This document shows, one piece after another, positions 1 to 7,945 of a stretch of DNA of 34,015 nucleotides. Within the stretch, counting starts at the first letter, position 1, and the number at the start of each line of letters is the position of its first letter. The notes beneath the pieces were generated by a model, which ran no database searches, was not told the origin of the DNA, and saw only the letters and a program-made list of their open reading frames with translations. Location of the stretch: positions 1-34,015 of the forward strand of contig DATKCN010000287.1 of assembly GCA_035513175.1 (NCBI GenBank), written 5' to 3'. Origin of the DNA: DATKCN01 sp035513175. Lineage in GTDB: Bacteria; Chloroflexota; Chloroflexia; Thermomicrobiales; CFX8. A program made the position numbers and the translations under genes.

Positions 1-1
1 G

Positions 2-181
2 GGACTCATCACCGTAGCCGTCGTGCTACCTGCCGCGCTACGCATGGGAGAGGCGGTCGCGATGACGCTCGCGGTCGTCGTTTTCATCATTGCGACAGGT
101 GTGGCAGGCGTCGTTGGACCTGCTGAACGAGAGTTGTTGAGGCGCGCGTTGGCGCGCCGTCCTTCGGCGCCGATCGCCTGA
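2..181 (+). CDS. C-terminal fragment of a membrane protein
   Basis: An open frame enters from the window edge and ends at a TGA at 179-181, giving 59 residues without a start. The fragment has two hydrophobic stretches separated by a short polar turn (LRMGEA), followed by a basic cytoplasmic tail (GPAERELLRRALARR). This pattern matches the last two membrane helices and tail of polytopic proteins. The tail resembles those of polysaccharide or lipid flippases, but that is only a resemblance. It is called coding because it is hydrophobic in this frame, is open to the edge, and stops just before the tRNA-Asp promoter. The family cannot be decided from the fragment. Confidence 0.5.
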   Translation, partial: GLITVAVVLPAALRMGEAVAMTLAVVVFIIATGVAGVVGPAERELLRRALARRPSAPIA

Positions 182-186
182 CGCGC

Positions 187-215
187 TTGCAATCGGGAAG
201 AGCCGATGGTATGGT
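187..215 (+). promoter_or_regulatory. Sigma-70-type promoter of tRNA-Asp
   Basis: TTGCAA (187-192) and TATGGT (210-215) are separated by exactly 17 bases. The tRNA-Asp 5' end lies 12 bases downstream of the -10 element. Spacing and position fit a housekeeping promoter; both hexamers are 4/6 matches to consensus. Confidence 0.55.
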
Positions 216-226
216 TTCTCGGACTT

Positions 227-303
227 GGAGGCGTGGTGTAGCGGCCTAACATGCGGCCCTGTCAAGGCCGAGATCGCGGGTTCGAATCCCGTCGCTTCCG
301 CCA
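227..303 (+). tRNA. tRNA-Asp (GTC)
   Basis: A full cloverleaf can be folded. The acceptor stem pairs GGAGGCG with CGCTTCC. The D stem is GTGT/ATGC with wobble pairs. The anticodon stem CGGCC/GGCCG closes the loop CTGTCAA, whose anticodon GTC reads Asp codons. The T arm carries the standard TTCGAAT loop. The discriminator base is G at 300, and CCA is encoded at 301-303. It is preceded by a promoter and followed at once by a strong hairpin, so it is a single-gene transcription unit. Confidence 0.97.
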
Positions 304-307
304 CATT

Positions 308-334
308 GAGGACCGCGCGCACAGCGCGGTCCTC
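308..334 (+). terminator. Terminator hairpin after tRNA-Asp
   Basis: GAGGACCGCGC (308-318) and GCGCGGTCCTC (324-334) form a perfect 11-bp stem with a 5-base loop, starting four bases after the tRNA CCA. The following GGTTGTATGTT is only moderately T-rich. The remaining stretch to the stop of the next gene at 497 shows no gene or clear signal. Confidence 0.7.
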
Positions 335-496
335 GGTTGTATGTTCCCGTGTCGTTACTCTGCTGCTCCTCCCCAGGTGATCCGCACTACCGTTTGTGAC
401 AGCCTGACAGCGTGCTGCCTTCGGCTCCGGCTTAGTGCCGTGCGCCGCACCGATCGGCAGGATTGAGCGGCGCGACGCTGCCCGACTTGCGCGGCG

Positions 497-3400
497 CTAG
501 CTGGTTGCGATGATCGGCACGTTCGATTTCAAGAGAAGTCGATTCAGCTTCTCCACGTCGTCGCGAATGACCTGGCCAAGCCGCGCTTTCGTCGCCTCCA
601 CCTGATCGCCAAGCTGCGCGTGGAGTTCCTGCGCCCCCTTCGTCGGAGCGTCGTCCGACTCATCGATCATAACGCTGAGCGCAACCAGCTTCTCTTTCAG
701 CTTGGATGTCCCGGGTTGCGGCTTGTTCGCGTCAACGTTTATCAACGTCGATTCGACCTCCGACAACGCGTCCTTGGCCGCCGTCGCCGCGTCCGCGATT
801 TCTGGGTTGTCACCATCCTTGAAGCGCTCTTCCCAGCTCTTAACGTGCTTACGGATCATCCGAAGCTGGTTCAGCGCCTCGTGCGTCCGCGACACGTCGT
901 CCCGGACGGCCGCCTTGAGCTCATACTGCCGCCGCAGATCGTCCGCCGACACCGTTAGTCGAGGGTCCGCCAGAATCTCGAATGTCTCGGTCACGACCGT
1001 CTCGCCCACCGTGAGCCGGACCTGGTACTCGCCGGGGATGACCCTTGGCGCGACAGCGTCTTCCATCATCTGCCCGAAGCGGTCGTTGGGCGGCGGGTCA
1101 TCGAGCTTCGTTGCCTTTCTGCCCCGCATGTCCCAGATGAAACGATTGGCGCCCTGCCCGGTCGGCACGCGTGGCGGGTCTTCGCTCTTGCTGGAGAACG
1201 ATCGAATGACTTCGCCATCCGCTTCGAGGATCTCTAACGTTACGTCCTCCGACGATGCGTCCTTCAGATAATAGTGAATGATCACCCCATCCGGCGGGTT
1301 GCTCCCCGCGTCCAGGAATGCCTCACGTGTGGCGCCGGTGGCCGTTTCGACGGGCCGGTACGCGACTGTCACCGGGCCGGTCATCTTGTAGTTCGTAATA
1401 CCCGAAGTCCGGCCAAACGCGCGGCCATATACGCGGAACCGGATCGTAGGACGCGGCTTGAACAGCGCGACGGACTGCGCGCTCATCGCCTCGTGCATCT
1501 GATGCAGCGGCGTCAGGTCGTCTAGAATCCAGAATGAGCGCCCGTGCGTTCCCGCGACGAGGTCCGTGTCTTTGACCACGATGTCATGTATCGGGGTCAC
1601 GGGCAGATTCGACTCCAGCGGTTGCCAGTTCTTCCCGTCGTCAAACGAAACGCAGACTCCCAGCTCGGTGCCGGCGTACAGCAGCCCTTGCCGCTTCGGG
1701 TCCGCCCGGATGACGCGCGTGAACTCGTCGACGGGGATGCCGTTCGTGATCGAAGTCCACGACTCGCCATAGTCGTTGGTCTTGTACAGATACGGCTTCG
1801 TGTCGTCATGCTTGTAGCGAGTCGCCGCAACGTAAGCTGTTCCAGCGTCGTGGGGTGACAGCTCGATCACGCTGATCAGCGCCCACTCGGGCAGGTCGGG
1901 CGGAGTAACGTCGTTCCAGGACTTGCCGTCGTCACGAGAAATGTTGACGAGGCCGTCGTCACTGCCTGCCCAGAAGACGCCTTTCTCCTGCGCCGACTCC
2001 TTGAACGCGAAGATCGTGCAGTAGATCTCGGCGCCACTATTGTCCGCGGTGATCGGGCCGCCGGACGACTTGATTTTCTCGGGATCGTTGCGCGTCAGAT
2101 CGGGGCTGATAACCTCCCAGCTCGTGCCTTCGTCCGTCGAGCGGTGTACGTAGTTGGAGCACGCGTAAAGCGTGTCGTCATCGTGCGGAGAAAATTCAAC
2201 CGGAAACGTCCACTGGAAGCGATACTTCATCGCGTCCGCGCCAGCGCCGAAGCCGTGCACTTCAGGCCAGACTGTCACATTGCGCTTCTGGCCCGTCTCC
2301 GGGTTCCAGGCGATAAGGCGGCCATGTCCCAACCCGGTGCCTATTCCGCCCCCGTAGACCTTGTGGGGCGGCTTGGGGCTGATGGCGATGTAGCCGCTCT
2401 CGCCGCCTCCCGGTTCGACGTAGTTCCGCTGTGAAATCGCACCTTCGAAGTCGATACTCGGTACCCGCATCGCCCAGTTGTCCTGCTGCGAACCGTACAC
2501 GTTGTACGGTATCTGATTATCGGTGGTGACATGATAGAACTGCGCGGTCGGTTGGTTGAGAATGCTCGACCACGTGAAACCGCCGTCGAACGTGACGCAT
2601 GCGCCGCCGTCGTTGCCCTCGATGATGCGCTTTGAGTCGCGTGGGTCGATCCACAATCCGTGGTTGTCGCCATGTGGGGTGGGTATCTGCTCGAACGTCT
2701 TGCCACCGTCAATCGACTTCCAGCACGCCAGGTTCAGAATCCACACGGTGTCGCTGTCGGATGGGTCAGCGAAGACGTGCATGTAATACCAGGGCCGCCG
2801 CCGAAGATCGGGATTGTCGGTCAAGTTCTGCCAGGAATCGCCGTTGTCGTCGGAGCGGAACAGACCGCCTTCCTCGGCCTCGATCAGCGCCCAGACCCGA
2901 CCCGAACGCGCGGGAGACGCTGCCACACCGATCTTGCCCAGGATGCCTTCCTGAATCAGTCCCTTGTTGCGGGTGATGTCCTCCCAGGTGTCGCCGCCGT
3001 CTGTCGAGCGCCAGATGCCCGAGTCTTCGCCGCCGCTGCTGGCGGCGTGCGGGTACCGCTGTCCTTCCCACATCGCGGCGAAGATGACGCGCGGGTTGCT
3101 GGGATCGAGCGAGATGTCGATCGCGCCGGCCTTGCTACTCTTGTAGAGGATGCGGTCCCAACTCCTACCGCCGTCGACCGTTCGGTAGACGCCCCGATCC
3201 TCGTTGGGCCCCCAGGCGTGACCGAGCGCGGCCACGTATACGATGTCCTCGTTCTTCGGGTGGATCTGAATGTCCCCGATGTGGCGCGTCTCTTTAAGGC
3301 CCACATTGGTCCATGACTTGCCACCATCGGTCGTCTTGTACACGCCGTCGCCATGTGAAACGTTGCTGCGGATGCTGGTCTCCCCGGTTCCGATGTAGAT

Positions 3401-3637
3401 AACGTTAGCATCCGCCTCTGACACGGCGATCGCGCCGATAGCGGATGTCTTCAAGTACCCGTCAGATATGTTCTCCCACAGCGCCCCGCCGCTCGTCGTC
3501 TTCCAGACGCCACCCGCCACCGCCCCGAAGTAAAACGTCCCTTGCTCGGTGGGATGCCCTGCGACCGCGACAGACCGCCCTCCCCGATGCGGCCCGATGC
3601 AACGCCACTCTAATGACTGGAGCAACTTCTGATCCAT
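497..3637 (-). CDS. Asp-box (BNR/sortilin-type) beta-propeller protein
   Basis: The product is 1046 residues. About ten Asp-box motifs of the form S/T-x-D-x-G-x-[ST]-[WF] (for example STDGGDTWED, TTDGGKSWTN, SRDDGKSWND) fill roughly residues 40-700, as in VPS10/sortilin-type propellers often annotated as glycosyl hydrolases or exo-sialidases. The motif is a structural turn and does not prove glycosidase activity. The last ~250 residues are a small beta domain followed by a long charged helical region, possibly coiled coil. No signal peptide or membrane helix is visible at the N-terminus, which begins MDQKLLQSLEW, so an exported location is not supported. The ATG at 3637 is preceded by a good ribosome site (GGGAG). 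It stands alone, divergent from the ion channel. Substrate and role are unknown. Confidence 0.85.
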   Translation of the reverse strand: MDQKLLQSLEWRCIGPHRGGRSVAVAGHPTEQGTFYFGAVAGGVWKTTSGGALWENISDGYLKTSAIGAIAVSEADANVIYIGTGETSIRSNVSHGDGVYKTTDGGKSWTNVGLKETRHIGDIQIHPKNEDIVYVAALGHAWGPNEDRGVYRTVDGGRSWDRILYKSSKAGAIDISLDPSNPRVIFAAMWEGQRYPHAASSGGEDSGIWRSTDGGDTWEDITRNKGLIQEGILGKIGVAASPARSGRVWALIEAEEGGLFRSDDNGDSWQNLTDNPDLRRRPWYYMHVFADPSDSDTVWILNLACWKSIDGGKTFEQIPTPHGDNHGLWIDPRDSKRIIEGNDGGACVTFDGGFTWSSILNQPTAQFYHVTTDNQIPYNVYGSQQDNWAMRVPSIDFEGAISQRNYVEPGGGESGYIAISPKPPHKVYGGGIGTGLGHGRLIAWNPETGQKRNVTVWPEVHGFGAGADAMKYRFQWTFPVEFSPHDDDTLYACSNYVHRSTDEGTSWEVISPDLTRNDPEKIKSSGGPITADNSGAEIYCTIFAFKESAQEKGVFWAGSDDGLVNISRDDGKSWNDVTPPDLPEWALISVIELSPHDAGTAYVAATRYKHDDTKPYLYKTNDYGESWTSITNGIPVDEFTRVIRADPKRQGLLYAGTELGVCVSFDDGKNWQPLESNLPVTPIHDIVVKDTDLVAGTHGRSFWILDDLTPLHQMHEAMSAQSVALFKPRPTIRFRVYGRAFGRTSGITNYKMTGPVTVAYRPVETATGATREAFLDAGSNPPDGVIIHYYLKDASSEDVTLEILEADGEVIRSFSSKSEDPPRVPTGQGANRFIWDMRGRKATKLDDPPPNDRFGQMMEDAVAPRVIPGEYQVRLTVGETVVTETFEILADPRLTVSADDLRRQYELKAAVRDDVSRTHEALNQLRMIRKHVKSWEERFKDGDNPEIADAATAAKDALSEVESTLINVDANKPQPGTSKLKEKLVALSVMIDESDDAPTKGAQELHAQLGDQVEATKARLGQVIRDDVEKLNRLLLKSNVPIIATS

Positions 3638-3859
3638 GTCTCTCCCTGCTTCCTCGACACGTCGCCATGCGTTACGTGACGACCACTCGCTCCAAGGGCA
3701 GTTGCCGTCCTGTGCACTCCGCCGCTCGCGCCTGATTCTTCACAGCCAAATGCGCATGTCAACCGGACGAAATGCCGGCGCCGTCAACGCCGTCTCCGGC
3801 TGTGGCAAGTTCCATGCGCGGACAATCGGGACCGAGCGATGCACAGGGAGGATGTATGC

Positions 3860-4720
3860 GTGATGCCTGACCGATCGGATGAACGTCAACACCTGCCAGA
3901 GACTGCGACGCCGGATTCCGAGCAGGCGGCACGGTTCGAGCTGTTGGGTCACATTCAGGCGTTGCTGGAACCACTCATGATTGCGCTCGGGATCGCGTTC
4001 CTCGCCTTCCTCTTCGTCGACCTCGGCGGCCTTGTCGTAGGGACTCCGCACGCGGTGCTACTGTCACGCACCATGTTCGTCATCTGGGCAATCTTCCTCG
4101 CCGACTTCCTGTTGCGCTTCATTGTCGCGCCGGAGAAGCTACTCTTCCTGCGGGGCAACTGGCTGACCGTCCTGTCGCTCGCGATCCCCTTCCTTCGTCC
4201 ATTTCGAGCTCTCAGAGCCATCCGGGCCATCCGCTCGTTGAATCTGGTGCGCCTTCTCGGTGGCGTAAACCGGGGCATGCGAATCGCCCGTCGCGTTAGC
4301 CAGGGGCATCAATTTGCATACGTCGGCGGATTGACGGTTCTCGTCGTCCTGACAGGCGCTGTCGGCGTCTGGTTCTTCGATCGCGGTCATCCTGCCGCAA
4401 CGATTGATGGCTTCGGATCAGCGCTATGGTGGTCATCGACACTGATCACGACCATCAACAACGAGCAATACCCGGTTACGCTGGAGGCCCGCATCCTTGC
4501 AGTGCTGATGCGCGTGTACGCCGTAAGCGTCTTTGGATTCATCACCGCAACCATCGCCAGCTATCTGGTCGAGCAACGCATGCAGCCCTCCGACAATCGT
4601 TTCGATGCGCCAGACGCGGGACGTGACAGGCAGCTTGAGGCGCTGCGACTCGAAATCCACGCGCTCCGCGCCGAGCTTCAATCGGGGAATGACGCCTCAC
4701 GGACTGTTTCGCCCTCATGA
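3860..4720 (+). CDS. Voltage-gated-type ion channel with atypical pore
   Basis: A six-helix ion-channel fold can be read. From the chosen start, S1 is about residues 38-60, S2 72-89, and S3 into S4 101-145. S4 carries repeated arginines (RPFRALRAIRAIRSLNLVR), typical of a voltage sensor. S5 is 153-173, the pore loop 184-207 and S6 210-238. The C-terminal tail (RQLEALRLEIHALRAELQ) is probably a short coiled coil. The pore should read TTVGYGD-x-x-P in a potassium channel, but here it is TTINNEQYP, so potassium selectivity cannot be assumed. AGGGAGG at 3845-3851 lies 8 bases before GTG 3860 and 11 before ATG 3863; these fit better than ATG 3839, which lies upstream of this site. Its stop overlaps the start of the DUF1622 gene (ATGA), which suggests coupled translation. 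Confidence 0.82.
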   Translation: MMPDRSDERQHLPETATPDSEQAARFELLGHIQALLEPLMIALGIAFLAFLFVDLGGLVVGTPHAVLLSRTMFVIWAIFLADFLLRFIVAPEKLLFLRGNWLTVLSLAIPFLRPFRALRAIRAIRSLNLVRLLGGVNRGMRIARRVSQGHQFAYVGGLTVLVVLTGAVGVWFFDRGHPAATIDGFGSALWWSSTLITTINNEQYPVTLEARILAVLMRVYAVSVFGFITATIASYLVEQRMQPSDNRFDAPDAGRDRQLEALRLEIHALRAELQSGNDASRTVSPS

Positions 4721-5109
4721 TCCAGTTCGAAGATGGGATCTCGATCGCCAGCCTCACCATCGAAGCCGCGGTTCCGATCCTCATCGTGGGCCTCGCGATA
4801 TCGTTGGTGCGCTACCTCAACCGACTGCGCGCGGGAGTCAAGGCGACAAGCGCTGATCGCGCGTGCCGCGTCCGACTCGGTCGCGTAGTCCTGCTCGGTC
4901 TCGAGTTTCTCGTCGCGGCCGGCAATTGTCGAACCGTCGGCGTGTACCGCACCTAGGAGAACGTGGCGTCGCCTACCGCAATCGTGGCTATCAGAACCGT
5001 CCTCAGCCTGGCGCTCGACGTAGAGCTTGAGGGACGCCGGTCGTGGAAGCACCAGCGTGAAGACCAGTCCGAAAATCCCATTCTTACCAAGGAGGAGCCC
5101 GGCGACTAA
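4717..5109 (+). pseudogene. DUF1622 membrane protein broken by in-frame TAG
   Basis: The frame from ATG 4717 gives a membrane segment (ISIASLTIEAAVPILIVGLA) and then LGRVVLLGLEFLVAA, the hallmark of DUF1622. It meets TAG at 4954-4956. Reading on in the same frame to TAA 5107-5109 restores the rest of the family pattern (IRTVLSLALDVELEGRRSW; families usually have IRTFLSxxLExEIEGRxPW). The whole is 130 sense and nonsense codons, close to family length. The residues just before the stop (AGNCRT where ADIIRT is usual) are also degraded, which favours real decay over a single base-call error. The gene overlaps the channel stop by four bases. DUF1622 has no established function; its pairing with a channel suggests a membrane role. 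Truncated expression of 79 residues remains possible. Confidence 0.72.
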
Positions 5110-5121
5110 CGTTCATTCGGA

Positions 5122-5151
5122 TTTCCAACCACTGCCATCGTTCGCTACAAT
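5122..5151 (+). promoter_or_regulatory. Candidate promoter of the ATP-grasp gene
   Basis: TTTCCA (5122-5127) and TACAAT (5146-5151) are 18 bases apart. They sit between the DUF1622 remnant and the GTG at 5195, leaving a leader of about 35 bases. The -10 is a 5/6 match and the -35 a 4/6 match. Confidence 0.45.
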
Positions 5152-5194
5152 AGCTGAGAGCCGCCACTCAGCGTCGCCTTCTTGGAGAACACGG

Positions 5195-6502
5195 GTGACA
5201 GACATCGAACCACCATCCGTCGCCCGCCCCGCACAGCCCGTCGCACGAGTCATGCTACTCATGTCGCCGGCGACCTATCGCGCATCGGCGTTCCTTGAAG
5301 CCGCAAGGTTGCTGAACATCGACGCGGTAACCATCGTTGACATGCCCGACAAACTGAGCGACTACTGGCAACACGCGAACGGCGTTGCGTTCGGAGACCT
5401 CGAGGAAGCCTCAGCCCGCATCGTTTCCCTCGATCGTCGTGACCCGGTTGACGCCTTGCTCGCGGTCGATGACAGCGCGGCAGAACTGGCAGCCCGTGTC
5501 GGAGCGGCGCTGGGTCTCATTCACAACGATCCATCCGCGGCGCTGGCCGCGCGCGACAAGTTCATCATGCGGTCGACACTCTCTGCGGCCGGCGTGCGTT
5601 GCCCGCCGTTCCGGGCGCTCGATTCGTCAATCGATCCAGCGTCGGTCGCTTCCTTGCAGTCCTATCCGTGCGTCGTGAAGCCACTGCGGCTGTCGGGCAG
5701 CCGAGGAGTAATCCGTGCTGACGACGCCGAGGAGTTCATCCGGGCGTTCGATCGTCTCTGCCGCATCCTCCGTGGCGACGGGGAACAGATGACCGAGGCG
5801 ACGATTCTCGTCGAGGAATACCTGCCCGGCGACGAAGTGGCTCTTGAGGGACTGCTGACGAATGGAGAGCTGCAAGTGCTGGCGCTCTTCGACAAGCCTG
5901 ACCCGCTCGTTGGCCCGTTCTTTGAGGAGACGATCTACACGACGCCCTCGCGCCACTCCTCTGCCATCCAGGACGCGATCGCGCGTGAAACGGAAGCAGC
6001 CGCCCGCGCGCTCGGGCTTCGTCACGGTCCGCTACATGCCGAGTTGCGCGTCAACGAGAGCGGTCCGTGGATACTCGAGGTCGCGGGACGCTCGATCGGC
6101 GGGCTGTGCTCGACGATCCTCTCCTTCGGCTCAGGCATGTCGCTGGAAGAGCTGATTCTGCGCCACGCGGTTGGGTTGGACATCCAATCGTTCGATCGCG
6201 ACGGCGAGGCGGCGGGAGTGATGATGATTCCGATTCCGCGTTCGGGGCTGCTTCGTTGCGTCGACGGCGTGGACACGGCGCTTCAGGTCGAGCATATCGA
6301 CGCCGTTGAGATCACGGCCAAACTGAATTACCCGATCGTTCCGCTGCCTGAAGGCGCAAGTTACCTCGGATTCATCTTCGCTCGGGCCGGCGACCCCGCC
6401 GACGTCGAGCACGCGCTACGCGCGGCGCACGAGCGATTGAGGATTCGAATCGATCCGATGGTGTCAATGGCGACGGTTACGGCGCCGGCAAACGCGGAGT
6501 GA
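5195..6502 (+). CDS. ATP-grasp domain carboxylate-amine ligase-like protein
   Basis: The 435-residue protein has the carbamoyl-phosphate-synthase-like ATP-grasp layout. An N-terminal Rossmann-like domain (ARVMLLMSPATYRASAFLEA) comes first. The pre-ATP-grasp region has AARDKFIMRSTLSAAGVRCP. The ATP-binding lysine stretch is YPCVVKPLRLSGSRGVI, followed by the ILVEEYLPGDEVALEG strand pair. The metal-binding end is HAELRVNESGPWILEVAGRSIGG. Such enzymes activate a carboxylate with ATP and join it to an amine. The substrate cannot be read. GTG 5195 is chosen over upstream starts because GGAG lies 7 bases before it and the upstream extension is low-complexity and overlaps the DUF1622 remnant. A formyltransferase lies nearby on the same strand, with yggX between them on the other strand. 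Confidence 0.85.
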   Translation: MTDIEPPSVARPAQPVARVMLLMSPATYRASAFLEAARLLNIDAVTIVDMPDKLSDYWQHANGVAFGDLEEASARIVSLDRRDPVDALLAVDDSAAELAARVGAALGLIHNDPSAALAARDKFIMRSTLSAAGVRCPPFRALDSSIDPASVASLQSYPCVVKPLRLSGSRGVIRADDAEEFIRAFDRLCRILRGDGEQMTEATILVEEYLPGDEVALEGLLTNGELQVLALFDKPDPLVGPFFEETIYTTPSRHSSAIQDAIARETEAAARALGLRHGPLHAELRVNESGPWILEVAGRSIGGLCSTILSFGSGMSLEELILRHAVGLDIQSFDRDGEAAGVMMIPIPRSGLLRCVDGVDTALQVEHIDAVEITAKLNYPIVPLPEGASYLGFIFARAGDPADVEHALRAAHERLRIRIDPMVSMATVTAPANAE

Positions 6503-6505
6503 CGG

Positions 6506-6844
6506 CTATTTCTTTCGCGCGGGCGCGCCACCCTTGGACTGCTGGCCGGCCGGTTCGCCTTTCCCGCTTGTCGCGGCTGCAGGGTCGACCCAGCCCTCCG
6601 GCATCTGAGCGTCGGTTCCGAAGAAGAATTCTTCCATTTCCTTACGCAGCATCTTGCGAGTGTCGGGGTCCGCGGGATGAAGCCCATAGTGATTGATCAG
6701 GATCGTCGCATGCTGGCCCCACAGCCTGTAGCCTTCAGCTGACACGTTTTCGAATATCCGCAGTCCCAGCTCGCCTGGAAAAGGGGGAGCGTCCAGCCCG
6801 GGGAGTTCCCGTCCCAACTTTACGCAGTTCACTGTTCGAGCCAT
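6506..6844 (-). CDS. yggX: YggX-type Fe(2+)-trafficking / oxidative damage protection protein
   Basis: The first ~90 residues match the YggX family: MARTVNCVKL with the conserved Cys7, PGELGLRIFENVSAEGYRLW, and QHATILINHYGLHPADPDTRK leading to EMEEFFFG. YggX proteins help protect Fe-S clusters and are proposed to handle labile iron in the cytoplasm. A lysine/glycine-rich tail of about 20 residues (ending GGAPARKK) is extra compared with the ~90-residue enterobacterial protein. ATG 6844 has AGGAGG four bases upstream, so this start is preferred over the 10-residue longer one at 6874. It is divergent from the formyltransferase with only 30 bases between, so its promoter must lie in or beyond that gene's start. 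Its stop is three bases from the end of the ATP-grasp gene (convergent). Confidence 0.88.
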   Translation of the reverse strand: MARTVNCVKLGRELPGLDAPPFPGELGLRIFENVSAEGYRLWGQHATILINHYGLHPADPDTRKMLRKEMEEFFFGTDAQMPEGWVDPAAATSGKGEPAGQQSKGGAPARKK

Positions 6845-6874
6845 CGTGCCTCCTGATCGATCGAGGCGTCGCAC

Positions 6875-7831
6875 ATGCGTCAGACACCAGGTTCAGATGT
6901 CGTTTCAACTGTACCATCGCCCACGTCGTCTCCGCGTGTCCTGCTGTTCGGCATGCGCTGCCGATTTACCAACAGGGTCGTCACGCGTCTGCTTGAGCGA
7001 CGTGTTCCCGTCGTTGGAATCATCCTGCCCGGACCACCCGGTCTGTCCGAGCCGGTGGGCGTCGTGCCGTCCCGGTCCACTCTTCCCGTCGCGGACAGCC
7101 CCACGGCCACCTTCACCGCGATCTCCCGAATTCCTCAATACATCATCGGACAACCTCGAAGCTCGGCAACACGACGGATCATCGAATCCATCGGGCCCGA
7201 CATAATCCTCGTCGCGTGCTACCCTCGGCTCGTCCCAGCGTCACTTACGAACACTGCGCGCGTTGCAGCGTGGAACATTCATCCATCACTGTTGCCCCAG
7301 AACCGCGGACCGGACCCGCTCTTCTGGGCATTTAAACGCGGTGACGGACGTTTCGGCGTGACTGTCCACGAGCTCAGCAACCAGCTGGACGCCGGCGCGG
7401 TCATCGCCCAGCGCGAATTCGCCGGATGGCATGGAATCAGCGAATCCATGGCGGAGTGGAAGCTGGCAGAGGAGGGCGTGGATCTCGCCGCCGATGCCAT
7501 CGAATCGCTGGTTTCCGGACAGGCGCAGCGTGAGCCGCAGGACGAGCGAAACGCGTCGTACGAAAGCTGGCCCGTCGACGACGACTTTCGAATCGACACG
7601 AGCCGCTCCGCCCAGTCCGCCTTCAACTTCATCCGTGGAATGAAGGACCGAGCCATGCCGCTGCTCGTTACGATAGATGGACGTGAGCTACGGATCGTCG
7701 ACGTCGTCGCGTATGCCGAAGACGACGTAGCGCCTCCCGCGCTGGTAGGCGACGATGTGTTCGTCATTCGCTTCAACCCCGGCGCGCTTTTCGCGACCGC
7801 TGTCGTTCCACGCCTGCGGCCGGAACTATGA
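6875..7831 (+). CDS. Formyltransferase family protein (Fmt/ArnA-like)
   Basis: The 318-residue product has the N10-formyltetrahydrofolate-dependent formyltransferase fold. The signature NIHPSLLPQNRGPDPLFW contains the catalytic Asn and His, and FGVTVHELSNQLDAGAVI supplies the catalytic Asp region. Residues ~230-310 (NFIRGMKDRAMPLLVTIDG) resemble the C-terminal domain of methionyl-tRNA formyltransferase. The central motif departs from that of Fmt proper, closer to ArnA-like formyltransferases, so the acceptor is probably an amine on a small molecule or sugar. The ATG 6875 has GAGG eight bases upstream. The N-terminal ~20 residues before PRVLLFGM are Ser/Thr/Pro-rich. Gap to kynU is 114 bases. 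Function beyond the fold is not assignable. Confidence 0.82.
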   Translation: MRQTPGSDVVSTVPSPTSSPRVLLFGMRCRFTNRVVTRLLERRVPVVGIILPGPPGLSEPVGVVPSRSTLPVADSPTATFTAISRIPQYIIGQPRSSATRRIIESIGPDIILVACYPRLVPASLTNTARVAAWNIHPSLLPQNRGPDPLFWAFKRGDGRFGVTVHELSNQLDAGAVIAQREFAGWHGISESMAEWKLAEEGVDLAADAIESLVSGQAQREPQDERNASYESWPVDDDFRIDTSRSAQSAFNFIRGMKDRAMPLLVTIDGRELRIVDVVAYAEDDVAPPALVGDDVFVIRFNPGALFATAVVPRLRPEL

Positions 7832-7945
7832 CGAGCGTGATGCGCGCAGACCGAGCCAGCTTCATTGCGATTGATGGTATTCTGAACCGGCGTGCCCGAA
7901 CGGCGCCTTGCGATCGCCAGGACCGAACCCGAAAAGGATCGCAGC

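Noticed and set aside
38..322. Minus-strand frame over tRNA-Asp encoding ATGFEPAISALTGPHVRPLHH
   Set aside because: This is the well-known false protein produced by reading a tRNA gene backwards; the cloverleaf explains the sequence.
5027..5194. N-terminal extension of the ATP-grasp protein
   Set aside because: The stretch overlaps the DUF1622 remnant in another frame and the candidate promoter, and GTG 5195 has a clear ribosome site.
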